Part shown: piece by piece, positions 11,626-22,848 of the stretch
How positions within the stretch are numbered: position 1 is the stretch's first letter
How the letters are laid out: every line of letters starts with the position of its first letter
Source of the DNA: Conoideocrella luteorostrata
Lineage: Eukaryota; Ascomycota; Sordariomycetes; Hypocreales; Clavicipitaceae
Direction of reading: 5' to 3'
DNA: 64,000 bases
NCBI GenBank assembly: GCA_032433595.1
Contig: JASWJB010000067.1
Coordinates: 1 to 64,000, forward strand
Program-made: the position numbers and the translations under genes
Notes under the pieces: generated by a model
The model's input: the letters and a program-made list of their open reading frames with translations, nothing else
Told to the model about the DNA's origin: nothing
Databases searched by the model: none

Positions 11626-12660
11626 ATGATCGGAACGTCTGAGATTCTGCGCAGCAACGAGCAGATTGCCCAGCAGCACCTTAAGGGCCGCGTGGCGGTA
11701 TTCATGGGTGCCACTGCGGGTATCGGTCAAAGCACCTTGAATCAAATGATCACCATGCTTGACGACTCGACATTCTACGTCCTGGGACGGAACCCAACGG
11801 ATATTGTGAGCCAGCTGGAGTCGCTTAAACTCTCAGCATCTAAACGCGGCAACAAGATTGTTTTTATTGAAAGCCAAGTCTCGTGCATCGCCATGATCGA
11901 CGCCGCTTGTGACCAGATACTTGCAGCTGAGAGTAGAGTACACTACCTCTGTATGAGCCCGGGCGGGATGCCCTTTGGAGGCGCTACCTGTATCTACTAT
12001 GTTTCAACGCGTACCTTGAGGTGAAGATATGTGACTAACTTTTATGCAGACACAGACGAAGGGCTCGAAACATGCTTCGCAGTCTCGTACTACTCAAGAC
12101 TCCGTATGGTATTCAAGCTGCTGCCCTTGCTTCAACATTCTGAACGACCACATGTGCTATCCATTCTCAATGGTACCTTGGAGAAAGCTATTTATGTGGA
12201 GGATCTGGGTCTCGAAAAGAACTGGGGCATCACAGCTGTGGTCAATCACACCACAGTTTGCACCAGCCTCGCCTTCAACTACCTGGCCCGGCATAATAAA
12301 GCCAGCATCATCTTTTTGCATGCGACCCCCGGCTTTGTAAGCACAGAGTCGCCCCGTAAGACTCGTCCTTCGATGGATTTTGGATTGCTCTGGTGGGCGT
12401 TTTTATCCGCCATGCAAGTCATCTCAGGTTGGGTCATCTACTACTTTGGCATGGATGTGCGGGAGTCTGGACAGAGACATTCATATCACTTGACAAGCAA
12501 CACCTTTCAGCCGGGCTCATGGCAGGTCGACAGGCGTAGTTCCGTGGTGGCACCCAACAAGGTGCTCAAAGGGTACCAGGAGCAAGGGCTGGCAGAGAAG
12601 GTTTGGGACCACACCCTACGAATATGGGACAAGGCTCTTGCTACTAGTGCTACCTCTTAA
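11626..12660 (+). CDS. Short-chain dehydrogenase/reductase-like protein
   Basis: Two exons, 11626-11989 and 12050-12660, are joined over a 60-bp intron with branch-like TGACTAAC and TATGCAG acceptor. They give 324 codons plus stop. The N-terminal 'VAVFMGATAGIGQSTL' is the Rossmann nucleotide-binding glycine motif of SDRs. Across the splice the frame reads 'FGGATYTDEGLETC', followed by 'SYYSRLRMVFKLLPLL', which fits a divergent fungal SDR subfamily. The classical catalytic Tyr-x-x-x-Lys is not visible; the expected region reads 'VVNHTTVCTSLAFNYLA'. A hydrophobic stretch (LLWWAFLSAMQVISGWVIYY) lies in the C-terminal half and may be membrane-associated. The substrate is unknown, and no neighbour suggests a pathway. 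Confidence 0.82.
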
Positions 12661-13758
12661 CGAGGTATGGATGTGTATTTTCAGTATATACTGAAGAGTC
12701 GTGTATGGCCCACGAAGGAATTGGGCAACGTTAGGACTCCCCTCTAATATATAACTTCTCTTGAGACTACCCCCCCCTCCCCCCCCCAGCCCCCGAGCGG
12801 CGGCGCCAGCTTGACTGAGTACGTTTCTTGACATGGTCTGGTTATGCCCACAGCTATACATCAATGAATGACTAACTAAGTTTTCACTAGGTTGATGCGA
12901 TGTTATACTGGTTACTACAAAGAGATTTCTTCCTATTTAACTTAGAATAACTAACTAATGCGATAGGTTTAGACGTAATGATTCATTATTCTTGTCCATC
13001 GTCTACCAAATGGATAAATCGGTCTTTTCCAGCTTTCCGTTTCCTTCTGAAGAAACATGGTCTGCTATTTTCGTCATCAGAGCTTCACCTACTACTTTAA
13101 TGTGTTGCGTTATTGAAGCTAGAGCAATTGCACAGTGGAAATTAAGAGTAATGGATAGAAAGTGATGAGATGATGATGTCTGATACCTTCCAAATTGACG
13201 GGGAATTCCTTCCTTTTATGCCTGACTTCAACTAATCTGTCAGAGCTGAAAACCTCCTGCAGCTACTCATTAGCTTGTTCAGCTACTTCAATAATCCCGT
13301 CACTAATCTAGCTATTTACGGCACTGATCTTCCTGACAGAAGCAATTCTCCTCTCAGCAAAGATAACTCTCTAGAGGCCTGTCCAGCGCGGTGGTAGACT
13401 CGGGGTCCACAATAAGTGACTCGAGCTTCAATTGAGAGCTCGTGTTATGGAACAGAATGGTCCATCCACCCGGTTGGCGCCGTCTCATGTATGTTTAAAC
13501 GGGGCATAACACGATTGGGTGATGTATCGGCGACGGCGTTTTATTTCGTACATTAACATCGACTGATCTGAAATCGCACCAGTAGCCTCAAAGCACAGTA
13601 AGCTATGTGTTCGAAAAGCTGCCCACCTGACTAAATATGTCTTGTAAATTAACGGGGGGCTAGTATTAGAGTGAAATGGAAAAACCCGGTTCAGTCAATG
13701 CCGACCACTTTAGCTACTTGCTAGGACTCTGCTTTTCTTTTTTTTGACTCGTGTCAAT
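12661..13758. other. Intergenic, no supportable gene
   Basis: It starts with the SDR 3' region and a C-rich stretch (12770-12796). The remainder is AT-rich and has no frame of at least 60 codons. No gene is seen. Confidence 0.65.
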
Positions 13759-14041
13759 TATCTCCATGGTCACCGTAAAGCATCACTTTTATGATGACAG
13801 GGATCCATAGCCAATTAGAAGCAGCGCATTCAAGGGTACTTCTTCTGCCTGCTGATTTACACTATGATAGAAGTCCTAGCAATTTGCCAATTTGATAAAG
13901 AGCTACACTGCACGTCTAACACCCCCGATGGGTCTTTGGTGCAGAGCGGCGCCGATTAAGGTCACTCTAGGTCGTGCGTGTTAACAGGGGTGCCTGTGGG
14001 TTCGAGTCGAAAAGTGATGCTTTGCGGTCATCAAGGAGATA
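13759..14041. mobile_element. MITE-like element with 32-bp inverted ends
   Basis: The ends 13759-13790 and 14010-14041 are inverted repeats matching at 28 of 32 positions. The outer tips read TATCTCC...GGAGATA, so a TA target duplication as made by Tc1/mariner/pogo-type elements is possible. The 219-bp interior has no open frame. Near the right end, 'gggttcgagtc' (13999-14009) resembles a tRNA B box and runs straight into the repeat. A non-autonomous DNA transposon is the simplest reading. Confidence 0.5.
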
Positions 14042-16005
14042 GGAACATGGATTTAAAGCATTTAGTCCATTGAGCTGAATGCTCCAAGCGTTGGCAATGC
14101 AGCTGGTACACGAGCCAGAACACCGGTTAACCTCACTACAGCCCGTACAAGGCCATCAGCTTAACCCAATTTCCTAGACCTACGAGTTTTGTGCTAGTAG
14201 AAATAAATGCCATGTTATGGTTTGTATACTGGGGATGTTGCGTTTGACAAGGTCGTAGTCAGGTGATCATGTAGGTAATAAAAGTTTGTCCATCAAATCA
14301 ATTGTGGGTGAGAGCAAACTAGAAACTATTATTCCACGCATAAAGCAGATATTCTAATGTTGGCCACATAAACTCGTACCCTACAGACGGATCGCGTGTC
14401 TTTCCGCAGCAGGGATGATGACGGTCGCGGGTGACGCGCAGGTGGTGTTCCAATTGCTGCCCCGATCACAGATATCCTGCTAAGTCTACCCTAAGCAGCC
14501 GACAAAAAACGGGATAAATGGCTGTACGGACCTATGAAGCGGCTGCATCAAAAGGCATGGGAGGCCACCGCTGCGGACGAAGCTGCCAAGCTCCGTGAGG
14601 GGCCCCGTAAATTTCATCCGAATTTGAGAGTTCAGGTGTAACTAGACCAGTTTCTGCTGCGTGGAATATAAGACCTAATTAAAGCCACTGGAAGAAGTTT
14701 AGCAGATCTATGCTTTTGCTCCCGTGGTCGAGCGCTTGATTGTTCCGATAGTTTCCCCATTTCTCCTACGTCAAGAAAGTAAAAATTATTAGGGGGAAAT
14801 GAGGGAGAATGAGTCAGAAGCTAAAAAGCAAGATGGGCTCCTCATCTTTTGTAGATACAGGTAAATTAACTGTTTCTTCTACTACCCAAGATACAGGCTA
14901 TAAAGTGAATTATTCACGCTCTTAGAGTGGAGTTTCCCCTTTTGCTGAATTTTGTGACACCTTATCTAGCAAGACTGGTCTCTCTCTTGCCACATTGCCT
15001 TTTTATTTCAGACGTACCGCCCACATTAATGGCGACGTCAATTAGCATAATAAACGCCCCTGCAGGTTTGACTCAACAAAAAATAAAACTGCCCTGCCGG
15101 CCATTGCTGGCCCCTGCAGGATACGTGACTGACCCAGAGTAATCTAGTCGTGACCACGGTTCTCTCTAGACACACGTAACTATGCAGCCTGTAGCCTGGT
15201 AAGAAAGAGGTTGCTTCATACTAGCATCTGGCAGTAGTGCGGGAATATCCCTGGCTTGCCTACGGAGTAAAGCTCAAGAAAATACAAGCCTTTAAGCCAA
15301 TTATATCTCGGTAGGTCGGTTCACTCTCCAGCCACAAGCACAAGGCCAAACTCTAAATCTCGCCCTCACTTATGAGTGCATATGGATTTCCTCTCCTTAA
15401 CTCACCGTTGGCATCTCATCCTGACTCCCCCTACTTGTAGTGGCTGGGGCGATAACTACTACCACCCCTGCGACCGGTGGACTCACCGACAATTGTAGCC
15501 AATTTACAGCCTGATCTTAAACGTCCAGATATATGAGCAGTAGGATCCGATGCCGAAAGCCACGTCCACCATCTGAGTTGAGCGAATGAGACACAAATTG
15601 CTTCTCAGCCCCACTATGTTTTGTCCCAATTAGTAGTAGCCCAGACTCTAGCACTGTGTTTAGGAAAAAGAAACTTACCTTGTCCCGTAGGCTTGTCTGT
15701 TTTCTCAATATGCTGGTAAGAGTAAATTGTAGCAAAACAAAGATCTTCTTTTGATGATTAAGAAAAGAGAAACAGAAACGCCCCTGAGGCTCTGAGTCTT
15801 CCTTATAATAATAAAAAAACATCAAACATTACTTGTAACCATCGTAATATAAATACCACTCTTCCATCCTTAAGGTCAGTTCTATCTTCATCAGCATTCA
15901 CTCTCAGTTCCCTCAGCTCCAAAAACACAGCTACTTATTCCGCCCAATCACTTTTACCCACTCTTTGCCTTAAAATCTTCTTCCGACACATTCAAAACAT
16001 CAAAC
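14042..16005. other. Intergenic upstream of the hydrophobin
   Basis: No supportable gene. One TACGGAGTA copy is at 15261. The last ~150 bases are pyrimidine-rich with a TATA element, and look like the promoter and leader of the hydrophobin gene. Confidence 0.6.
15848..15855 (+). promoter_or_regulatory. TATA box of the hydrophobin gene
   Basis: TATAAATA lies 158 bp upstream of the hydrophobin ATG and is followed by a CT-rich leader (many 'ctc' and 'cct' units). This is the usual arrangement of strongly expressed fungal genes. Confidence 0.5.
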
Positions 16006-16394
16006 ATGTTCAAGTCTATCATCCTCACTCTCGCAGCTGTTGCTTGCGCTTATGCTATTCCCACTAACTGGGAAGGCCATGATACTGTTTCCCAAGGGGA
16101 CACATGTGGCAACGGCAACAAGGTCCACTGTTGTGACTCGGAGACTGCCAAGCAGTTAACAGGCCAGGGGGTTATTCCCATTACTGCAGATCTCCAGGAT
16201 CTCCTGGGCCAGTGCAACGAGGTTATTCCTATTCTTTCTGGTCTGATTGGCAAGACTCAATGCCAGCAACAGACTATTTGCTGTGGTGAAACCCAACAGA
16301 ATGTACGTCATCACTTTACCGTTACCACAGCTGAACTGTTTCTAACACAGCATAGGGTGTTGCGAACCTTGGTTGCACTCCTATCAACCTTTAA
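16006..16394 (+). CDS. Class I-type hydrophobin
   Basis: Two exons, 16006-16302 and 16356-16394, give 111 residues. The signal peptide is MFKSIILTLAAVACAYA. Eight cysteines follow the hydrophobin order: C, CC, C, C, CC, C. The visible spacings are C-x7-CC (CGNGNKVHCC), a single C in 'LLGQCNEV', C-x5-CC (CQQQTICC), and a last C in 'GVANLGCTPINL'. The acceptor is the second AG (CATAG); it restores the typical C-terminal 'GCTPINL' and a stop right after it. Skipping the intron, or using the first AG, loses the eighth cysteine. Hydrophobins self-assemble into amphipathic layers on spores and hyphae. The class is inferred from spacing. Confidence 0.9.
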
Positions 16395-16991
16395 ATTTGT
16401 CTTCGAGGAGTAAGGACGCTTAGAGTTTGCATGGAGGAAATTGCATCCCTATAACAGAGCTGTCACGTTGTTTATTCTGGGTGCAAGTGGCTGTAATAAT
16501 TCATTTCTGTTTCCATAGCCTGCCGAAGGCTGTATTTAGTAAAAACGAATATACTGTATTTTACATTTCACTCAATAAAAGAGAAATTTTAACTTCATCT
16601 AGCGTGAAAGTGGTATCACAGAACCAAAAAAAAAAAAAGAAGTGCAGTAGTTCTTGCAGTTTTATTTTTAAAAATAAAATTACCGAGGCTAATTCAGTGG
16701 CTAGTGAAAAAGAAAAGCACCCAGTTCCGCTATAGGACAAGGTAGTATTCGACTGGTGGGAGATCGAAGGGAAGTGTTCTGTGATAAAGTAGCTGTTTCA
16801 GTACTTTAGTACTATCTTTTAACCTAGCAGTGGAAAGCTTACTCAGGCATCTTGTTGATCGATAATCTTGTGAATAATCTTGACTGTCTCGATCACAATG
16901 ATGCCTGATTTCGCTACATCATTGGTTCTCGGCTCGGTATCTCTCGCTCGACTTAATCCAGTAGAGTGATTGATCTGCCTAGCTTTCCTAC
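16395..16991. other. Intergenic between hydrophobin and pseudogene
   Basis: AT-rich 3' flank of the hydrophobin with a 12-A run near 16627. No gene seen. Confidence 0.6.
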
Positions 16992-17810
16992 TCATGGTCG
17001 GCGATTGGCCTTTAGAGATTCAAGATAGAATTCCTTCTCCAACTTTTCCGGCCAGAAATTTTCCTCTAGTAGGCGTTTGTAGTGCTGTTTTATAGCATTA
17101 GTCTTGCAAATCTCGAACAGTCTCGACGAACAGCCTAAGCAGGTGTGATGCGCGGAGTTCAGTGCGAGTTGGCTTACCATGCCTTTCGGGCAATTGCCCG
17201 CTTGAATGTATAGCCCGCGGCCGTCCCCGTCGGGCACAGGCATGAGCAAGAGGCTCTTCACATGGCCGTATACCTCGTCGAAGAATTCCTCTACATCCAT
17301 CAGACGTTCATATTGCTTCCAGGGCAGCTCCTCTGGAGCATCCTCATCCACGAACCACGATGAGCAGTCGTACATGACTCCCCCATCGACGTCGAGGACC
17401 CAGGTATCTACTCTACAGTCGCTTGCCAGGGCAATCATGCCCGGGGGAGTGACAAGGCCATCAAAGGGCATGAGCTGTTCGTGAAAGAACGTATCGGCGT
17501 CTTTGGCTTATCCTTCTGCATAAAAACCGGCTTCACGCAAATACGAGACAGATCGGCACTGTTCGTGTATCTGCTAGTGGTTAGAGGTGCTCGCGCGCCT
17601 GTTGCGGCGAAGATAGGGGAGGTGTTTTAAGAGGTCTGTGACGGTATCAGATCGACATGCCGGCGCCAACAGTTCTGTCGTTAATTTCTCGTCTGTTCAA
17701 CCTGTCGGCGGTGGTCAGAATATGTCTGATTCTTCGATGTACGCTATCTGGACCACGAGGTCATAGTACCGCACCATGCAGTGGACCACCGTGTCGCGAT
17801 CATAAGGCAT
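16992..17810 (-). pseudogene. SMI1/KNR4-like family pseudogene with four in-frame stops
   Basis: One minus-strand frame of 273 codons stays coding-like from 'MPYDRDTVVHCMVRYYDL' (ATG at 17810) to its natural stop at 16992. It is interrupted by TGA at 17715-17717, TGA at 17697-17699, TAG at 17574-17576 and TAA at 17508-17510. The 3' 159 codons remain open and include 'VTPPGMIALASDCRVDTW', 'VLDVDGGVMYDCSSWF' and 'LMDVEEFFDEVYGHV'. These resemble the SMI1/KNR4 fold (a Gly-rich strand pair followed by a helix). At least one stop fits TGG to TGA. No frame change is needed, so decay by transitions is likely, as in RIP. Some stops could lie in unrecognised introns. The family name is from pattern memory. 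Confidence 0.55.
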
Positions 17811-18819
17811 CTCGTAACCGGTTTTTCAGGCTCAGCCGATTTTGGGACCTTTTTTTGTTCATTATAGAGTATGTTCAGGTTAGGGTTGATGGATGTCAGT
17901 TGATAAACGGCATTCCTACGCTCAAAATAGGAAAGAAGGGTGGTGATACATTCTCCATTCGCCATACTGTGCGGAGCAGTCCAAGCTGTGGATTAACGCG
18001 CGAACTAACCAACCTGCATCTACGGAGTACTCTTTTCGCGCTGCAGCGAGCTTTGCAGGCTATTCTTATCATGTGGCATGGGAGACAACCCGTCATCCGC
18101 GTAATACCACTTTGGTTCGCTGGTTGGATGCTTAGGATGTGCGGCACATTGTGAGTTTGTAAACCTGACCGTACTTGGCGTGATGGTGTGGAACTCATGG
18201 CAGTAAATACAACATGGTGTTCTTATCCAAGGCGCACGCTACAATCAATAACACGATACAATCTGAAAGTCGAAAGAGAAAAGCCATGCAAGTACCGGTC
18301 CCCCGCCGGTACTAAACGGCGTGGGGCGCTGGTAGAGTCGCAAAATGCAACTACGCTCCGCGTCCAAAATTTCACTAATTATTCTCAACATGCCCAATAA
18401 GTGAGCAGCAACGATAGGAAATGATCTTAGTGCGGCAGTCCTTGATTTTGATCTGATATAACACCGAATTTCACAGCTATTTATACTTGAATTCCGCTGC
18501 AGATTCTGAACGCCATGGACCTCCTGGATTTAACTTTTCCTATCTTTCTATTCATTTGCTGTGGGAGAATTCTGTGGCTTAATTCAATTCTTTATTGCTG
18601 AATGTTTCCAAGCTCCATAGTTTGAAGTTAACCTAGTGGCCGGATTTTACCTATTTACCAGTTTAGGGACATGCCTTTTGATAGCTCCGGAAAACGGAGA
18701 TTCCGAGAGCCTAGGGAATTAAAACTATATTCGATAGGTTTCCCATTTTTTGGAAATTTCATGTGACGAACCGCCCACTTCACTCCTCAAATCGAGCAAC
18801 CTATCATGTGCAACTCAGG
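17811..18819. other. Intergenic, no supportable gene
   Basis: Several short frames overlap between 17890 and 18400, none with a domain. One TACGGAGTA copy lies at 18021. Confidence 0.5.
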
Positions 18820-19491
18820 CTACTTCTTGATTTGCTTATATAACCAACGAGTGTAAATCTGGCAGTTGTTGGTTAAAACATTGTAGATCTCATGGCATTG
18901 GCAGTAATTTTCGGCTATTCAAGCATTAGTATATCATTATCCAAGAATACTCGAGTATGCTAAAAACCTACCAAGACGATAAATATCGGACCAGGACTTG
19001 TTGCCAACCTCTCCGGCAACAACGTACAAGTGCTTGCGTCTATTGGCAACCCACTTACTTACTATTTCGTTGTTTTCGAAGTGAGCTATTTCGTAGTGAT
19101 TAGCCCACCAAGTCGTCTTGTGACCGCACACTGTATAATGCCCATTATGCGCATTAATAATGCCTGTATTGCCGGGTTTGTCACGTATGTTCAGATAAAA
19201 TTGCTGAGCTTTGAACTCTGGCCCATTTTTGGTATTGAGAACATCGCCCACAACTAGCGAGACTGTGACAAAATGCTTTTTGTACTTCCGAATCCCTTGG
19301 CCTATACGTAGATACTGATATAATGCATAACGACTGTTAGGGTCAACGGTTTTGCCTGCAGATTTTAACGCAGCTTGCAAGACATTGTAATTGTATATAC
19401 CAGAGGGACTCTCGTTCAGCGCAGTCCCCTCCCCAGTCACTATAGGAAGAAAAAGGGAAAGTAAAGCAAATAGGTGCTTAAAAAGACACAT
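18820..19491 (-). CDS. Small secreted protein with His and Asn-Cys motif
   Basis: Two exons, 19491-18972 and 18914-18820, give 204 residues. The 57-bp intron has donor GTAGGT, a textbook branch site TACTAAT and acceptor AATAG. The signal peptide is MCLFKHLFALLSLFLPIVTG; an upstream in-frame ATG at 19521 would lengthen it. The second exon adds 'AENYCQCHEIYNVLTNNCQ' and 'IYTRWLYKQIKK'. A His in 'ANHYEIAHF' upstream of an Asn-Cys pair (TNNCQIYTRWL) recalls papain-fold families such as LRAT/NlpC-P60 and PPPDE, where that His and Cys are catalytic. That assignment is inference from motif spacing. Without the second exon the Cys would be missed. It may be an effector-type protein. Confidence 0.6.
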
Positions 19492-19521
19492 GATGAATTG
19501 CGAGCGGGAAAAGTAGTACAA

Positions 19522-20839
19522 GTAGTAATATACTAAATAGAAAGCTTTTCCGTATAAATATTTTTTTGTAGCCGCATTATTCTCTTTTATAGGGAAAACG
19601 TCTTCAAAATGTCTTCTGAAAAAGAGTAATACGCTTACACGAATCTTTGGGCCCCTGTTCGTAGATACAATAGTATGTAGAAATCTTACGATAAACTATA
19701 AGTGTGCAAATTATTAGAGGAATCTAATAAGTTTCACACTTGGTAAATTTGGTCATTTAACGCGTTAGCGCGCAACCTCTACTCGTTGGATAACACGAAT
19801 GTGTGTGACTTGCACAGATAGTGGGTGCAGGACTACGGGGCCTCTGGGCCTGGGGCAGGAATCCGGGACAAGGACGTCTCAAATTATAGGGGTATAAATA
19901 GGGGGATTTAGACGGGGTCGTCAGAGAAGGAATTCTGTATGCATCATCATCGTAACACTGCTCCAGCTATTAATGTACGAGAACTTGAACCCGTCCAATT
20001 GCTTCCAATACTACTATAACCCACTGCAAATAAAACTAAGAAGCTCAACGCTATATAAGAAGAACTTGAGTTAGCCCACTATTTGTGGATAATTTTACTC
20101 AGTGGGGTTAGTACAGGTAAATTGCACTGGCAAAAAAGAAACAAGATACTGAAACGGCAGTTGATAAGATGCATGCGTAATATATGAGACGCGTGGTGCA
20201 AGGATTCGGCGCGCTTTCAACAGTTTTGACTGTCCGGCCCGAAATCTTTTGAATATTGCTGCAGATGGCATCGGCTACTAAGAGTTGTCTAGACGATGAA
20301 AGAAATTGCAGCATGCTCTGATAAGTGGCACAATCTTCTAATGATCCACTATGTGGTTGAGAATGACTCGTCATACTTTAACCGCGTATTACTAACCGGT
20401 GAATTATTCAGCGCTTGACTCTCCAATGTGCTAAATCAGCCGGCTCCTTTACAGTCACTTTCAATGTACTTTATATTTACTATTGTATCGGTTATTCCAT
20501 AACGAACCATGTTGCATTTCCAAATAGCCTCGCGAGAAATTCTGGCACTGGCAGGTGCCTCAATCTTTCCACCCAGGGTGGTGCTCATGACGCCACTTTG
20601 CCCTACCTATATTATACTATAACATGGGTTTTCATTTAATTATCCAGCAGGACAAAGGTCTCCCATAGCCCGAAAAGTATAAACATTAGAGAAAGCGAAA
20701 TGCATAGCATTCAGATGCCAGTAGAATTTTTTTTTTTTTTGGTTTTTCCTTCTCTCTTGGAATTGACGCCGCAGTACACCGCATAATTTTCTAATCCAGG
20801 CAGGGCAGAGAAGATTGCAGCGCATGATATTCAGCAGCC
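19522..20839. other. Intergenic, no supportable gene
   Basis: AT-rich. A TATA-like 'gtataaata' near 19550 faces the secreted-protein gene on the minus strand. Short frames at 20108-20640 have no domain. A 14-T run lies near 20730. Confidence 0.55.
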
Positions 20840-22848
20840 ATGATGCACAAGCATTGGAATACGTTCATCTCATCACTGGCTACTGTGTGTTTGCTACAAT
20901 GGCCCAAAACCATCAATGCCATGCCATCACCAAGGTTCACTATGTCAATGGATGCGCACGAGCTTGTCTACTTGGCAAGTGGCCACGCCATGGACACCCC
21001 GGCGCGTGTTCAAATTGAAAGTGGTATTACTGAATTTGAGAATACAAGCCCTGACACTGATGAGGCGTGGGGTTATGATACTAACGCAGAGGAGAGTGGA
21101 TTTACACTGGTTACTCGTAGCTTTGATGAAGCAAGACATCATCTTCAAAGCTTTCAAAGAGGGTGGATTTTTAGAATTGCTGCCTCTCCCAACATGGTGC
21201 CTCTCGCGAGTTTCAAGGGCTATACACACGCAGCATTGGGAGGTGTACTATGGTCGCAAGTACAGACGTATGCTCCAACTGATAGCAGCTGGGAGGATAA
21301 TTCCGCCGGCTTTCGCTGGCAAAACAACTCAGACTACGATCCGAGATGGGAGCACTATGGCGCCAACGGTCAGCAGCCATTATTATCTGGTGTTGGGCGA
21401 CCCGCGAACCTGACTTCACTCCAGCTTGCTACGCAATTCATGAATGAGCTTACGAGCCGACAAAACCATCTTTTGGGTGTGGACCAGTGCAATACTCTGC
21501 GGGAACTGCTCGATTGGAATCCTGACAGTGAACCAACCCGCGACTTCCCATTGATCCGCCATAGACAACGTGAGTGATTGATTTTCTGGTAGCTCATCGT
21601 GTAGCATCTAGCTTACAAGTTGCAGCTGAATCCTTGCAGAGTATGGCACTGAGACAGTTCGACTGGACTACAGTGAACATACCGCCTTATCTACAAATGG
21701 TAATGGCAGAAGGCATTCCAACTGCAGCGCAGTGCCTGCAAACGAGTGGAGAATTAAAGCGCGCCTATTTGGGAAATTCACCAGAAGAACATAGAAGAAG
21801 CGATGACGGGATGGCAGAGCAGGACGATTGTGACAAGTTAGCTTCCACGATCCAACAACTACCACTACCGCAAGATGAACAGGTCAACAACGAAACCTTC
21901 ACCTGTGATAATGTCCCATTTTACCCTGATCCTGCGACGATTGTCTTTTACGGAGACTACCTATGGCCGGAAGAGGCCAAGAAGCAAGGTGGATTTCTTC
22001 CCTTTGCAACACCACCGCCCGGTCCAGCATACGATGTCGAAGGGCTGGACCCAACCACCAATCAAGGTATCGAGATGGAGTTCGAAAACTACCTTCTCCC
22101 AACTTACCTAAGTTTTGGCCAGGCAGCAAAACACGCAGCAATTATTGCTTCAGGCATGACTGAGGGCTTTGCAGGGGTGGTGTACGTCGTCCAAGCCACG
22201 CCGAACATGGTCAGTTCCGGGAAGGAGTCAGTTGCTGTGGGAGGAATTCGGTGGTCGCAGGTGCTTGGCTGGATGCAGATACCTCAAGGGTACTCCCCCC
22301 CCGAGTACGACGCTGCAGCGCGAGCCAAGCTGCAGCAGCATTTCGAGCATGCGTTCAACGAGACGAAAGACCTTTTCCAGCCGAACAAGGACTATAACCC
22401 TGATTTTGACCTGTACCAAACCACAACAGATGTGCAGTACGACTTGAACACCCCGCAGGATCTAGTAGCATTTATGAACCGGAACGGACAGGCCGTCGGC
22501 TGGCAAGGACACTTTCCTCTGTTCGAGCATTCCCATACAGCCCAGAGTGAGACATCTATGGCGGCCAAGACCCAAAACGCGGTACCGGTCCCCCACGATC
22601 CAAGTGCATGGGAGGGAATAAAGAAATACGTCAAGTCACATGCGGTGGCTCTCGCCCTCCTGCCTGCCGCTGTTGCATTTGCGTTCGTCCCTGGATTGGG
22701 CGAAGCTGCCGACGCGGCCGAGCTCGCAGCATTATGCACCGAATCTGTCGAGAGCATCGAGATGGCTGAGGCCAGCAGTTCGCTGACGGAAGTCGGCTCT
22801 GGACTTACACAGCTGCTCCGAGGCGCAGCTAAGCTGAAGGTTGATTAA
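20840..22848 (+). CDS. Secreted two-domain enterotoxin-A-like ADP-ribosyltransferase, probably inactive
   Basis: Two exons, 20840-21569 and 21626-22848, are joined over a 56-bp GTGAGT...TTGCAG intron and give 650 residues. Two ATGs open the frame, followed by a hydrophobic signal segment. Two related domains follow, each matching the heat-labile-enterotoxin A-chain family (fungal ART): about residues 35-215 and 350-560. Each has the strand before the catalytic site and a terminal 'GGV/I-x-WSQV' block. The key Arg-Ser-Glu triad looks lost. Domain 1 has VYLASG and domain 2 has VFYGD where an Arg is expected, and neither shows the Glu-x-Glu motif just before the GG block. A C-terminal hydrophobic stretch (AVALALLPAAVAFAFVPG) follows. 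Such proteins are common in insect-pathogenic fungi. This copy may be a binding or decoy form, or simply degenerate; enzyme activity is doubtful. Confidence 0.7.

Noticed and set aside
13935..14010. Possible tRNA gene
   Set aside because: A- and B-box-like blocks are present, but no acceptor stem pairs and the B box runs into the inverted repeat.
16303..16413. Unspliced hydrophobin C-terminus
   Set aside because: Read-through of the intron loses the eighth Cys and the typical ending; splicing restores both.
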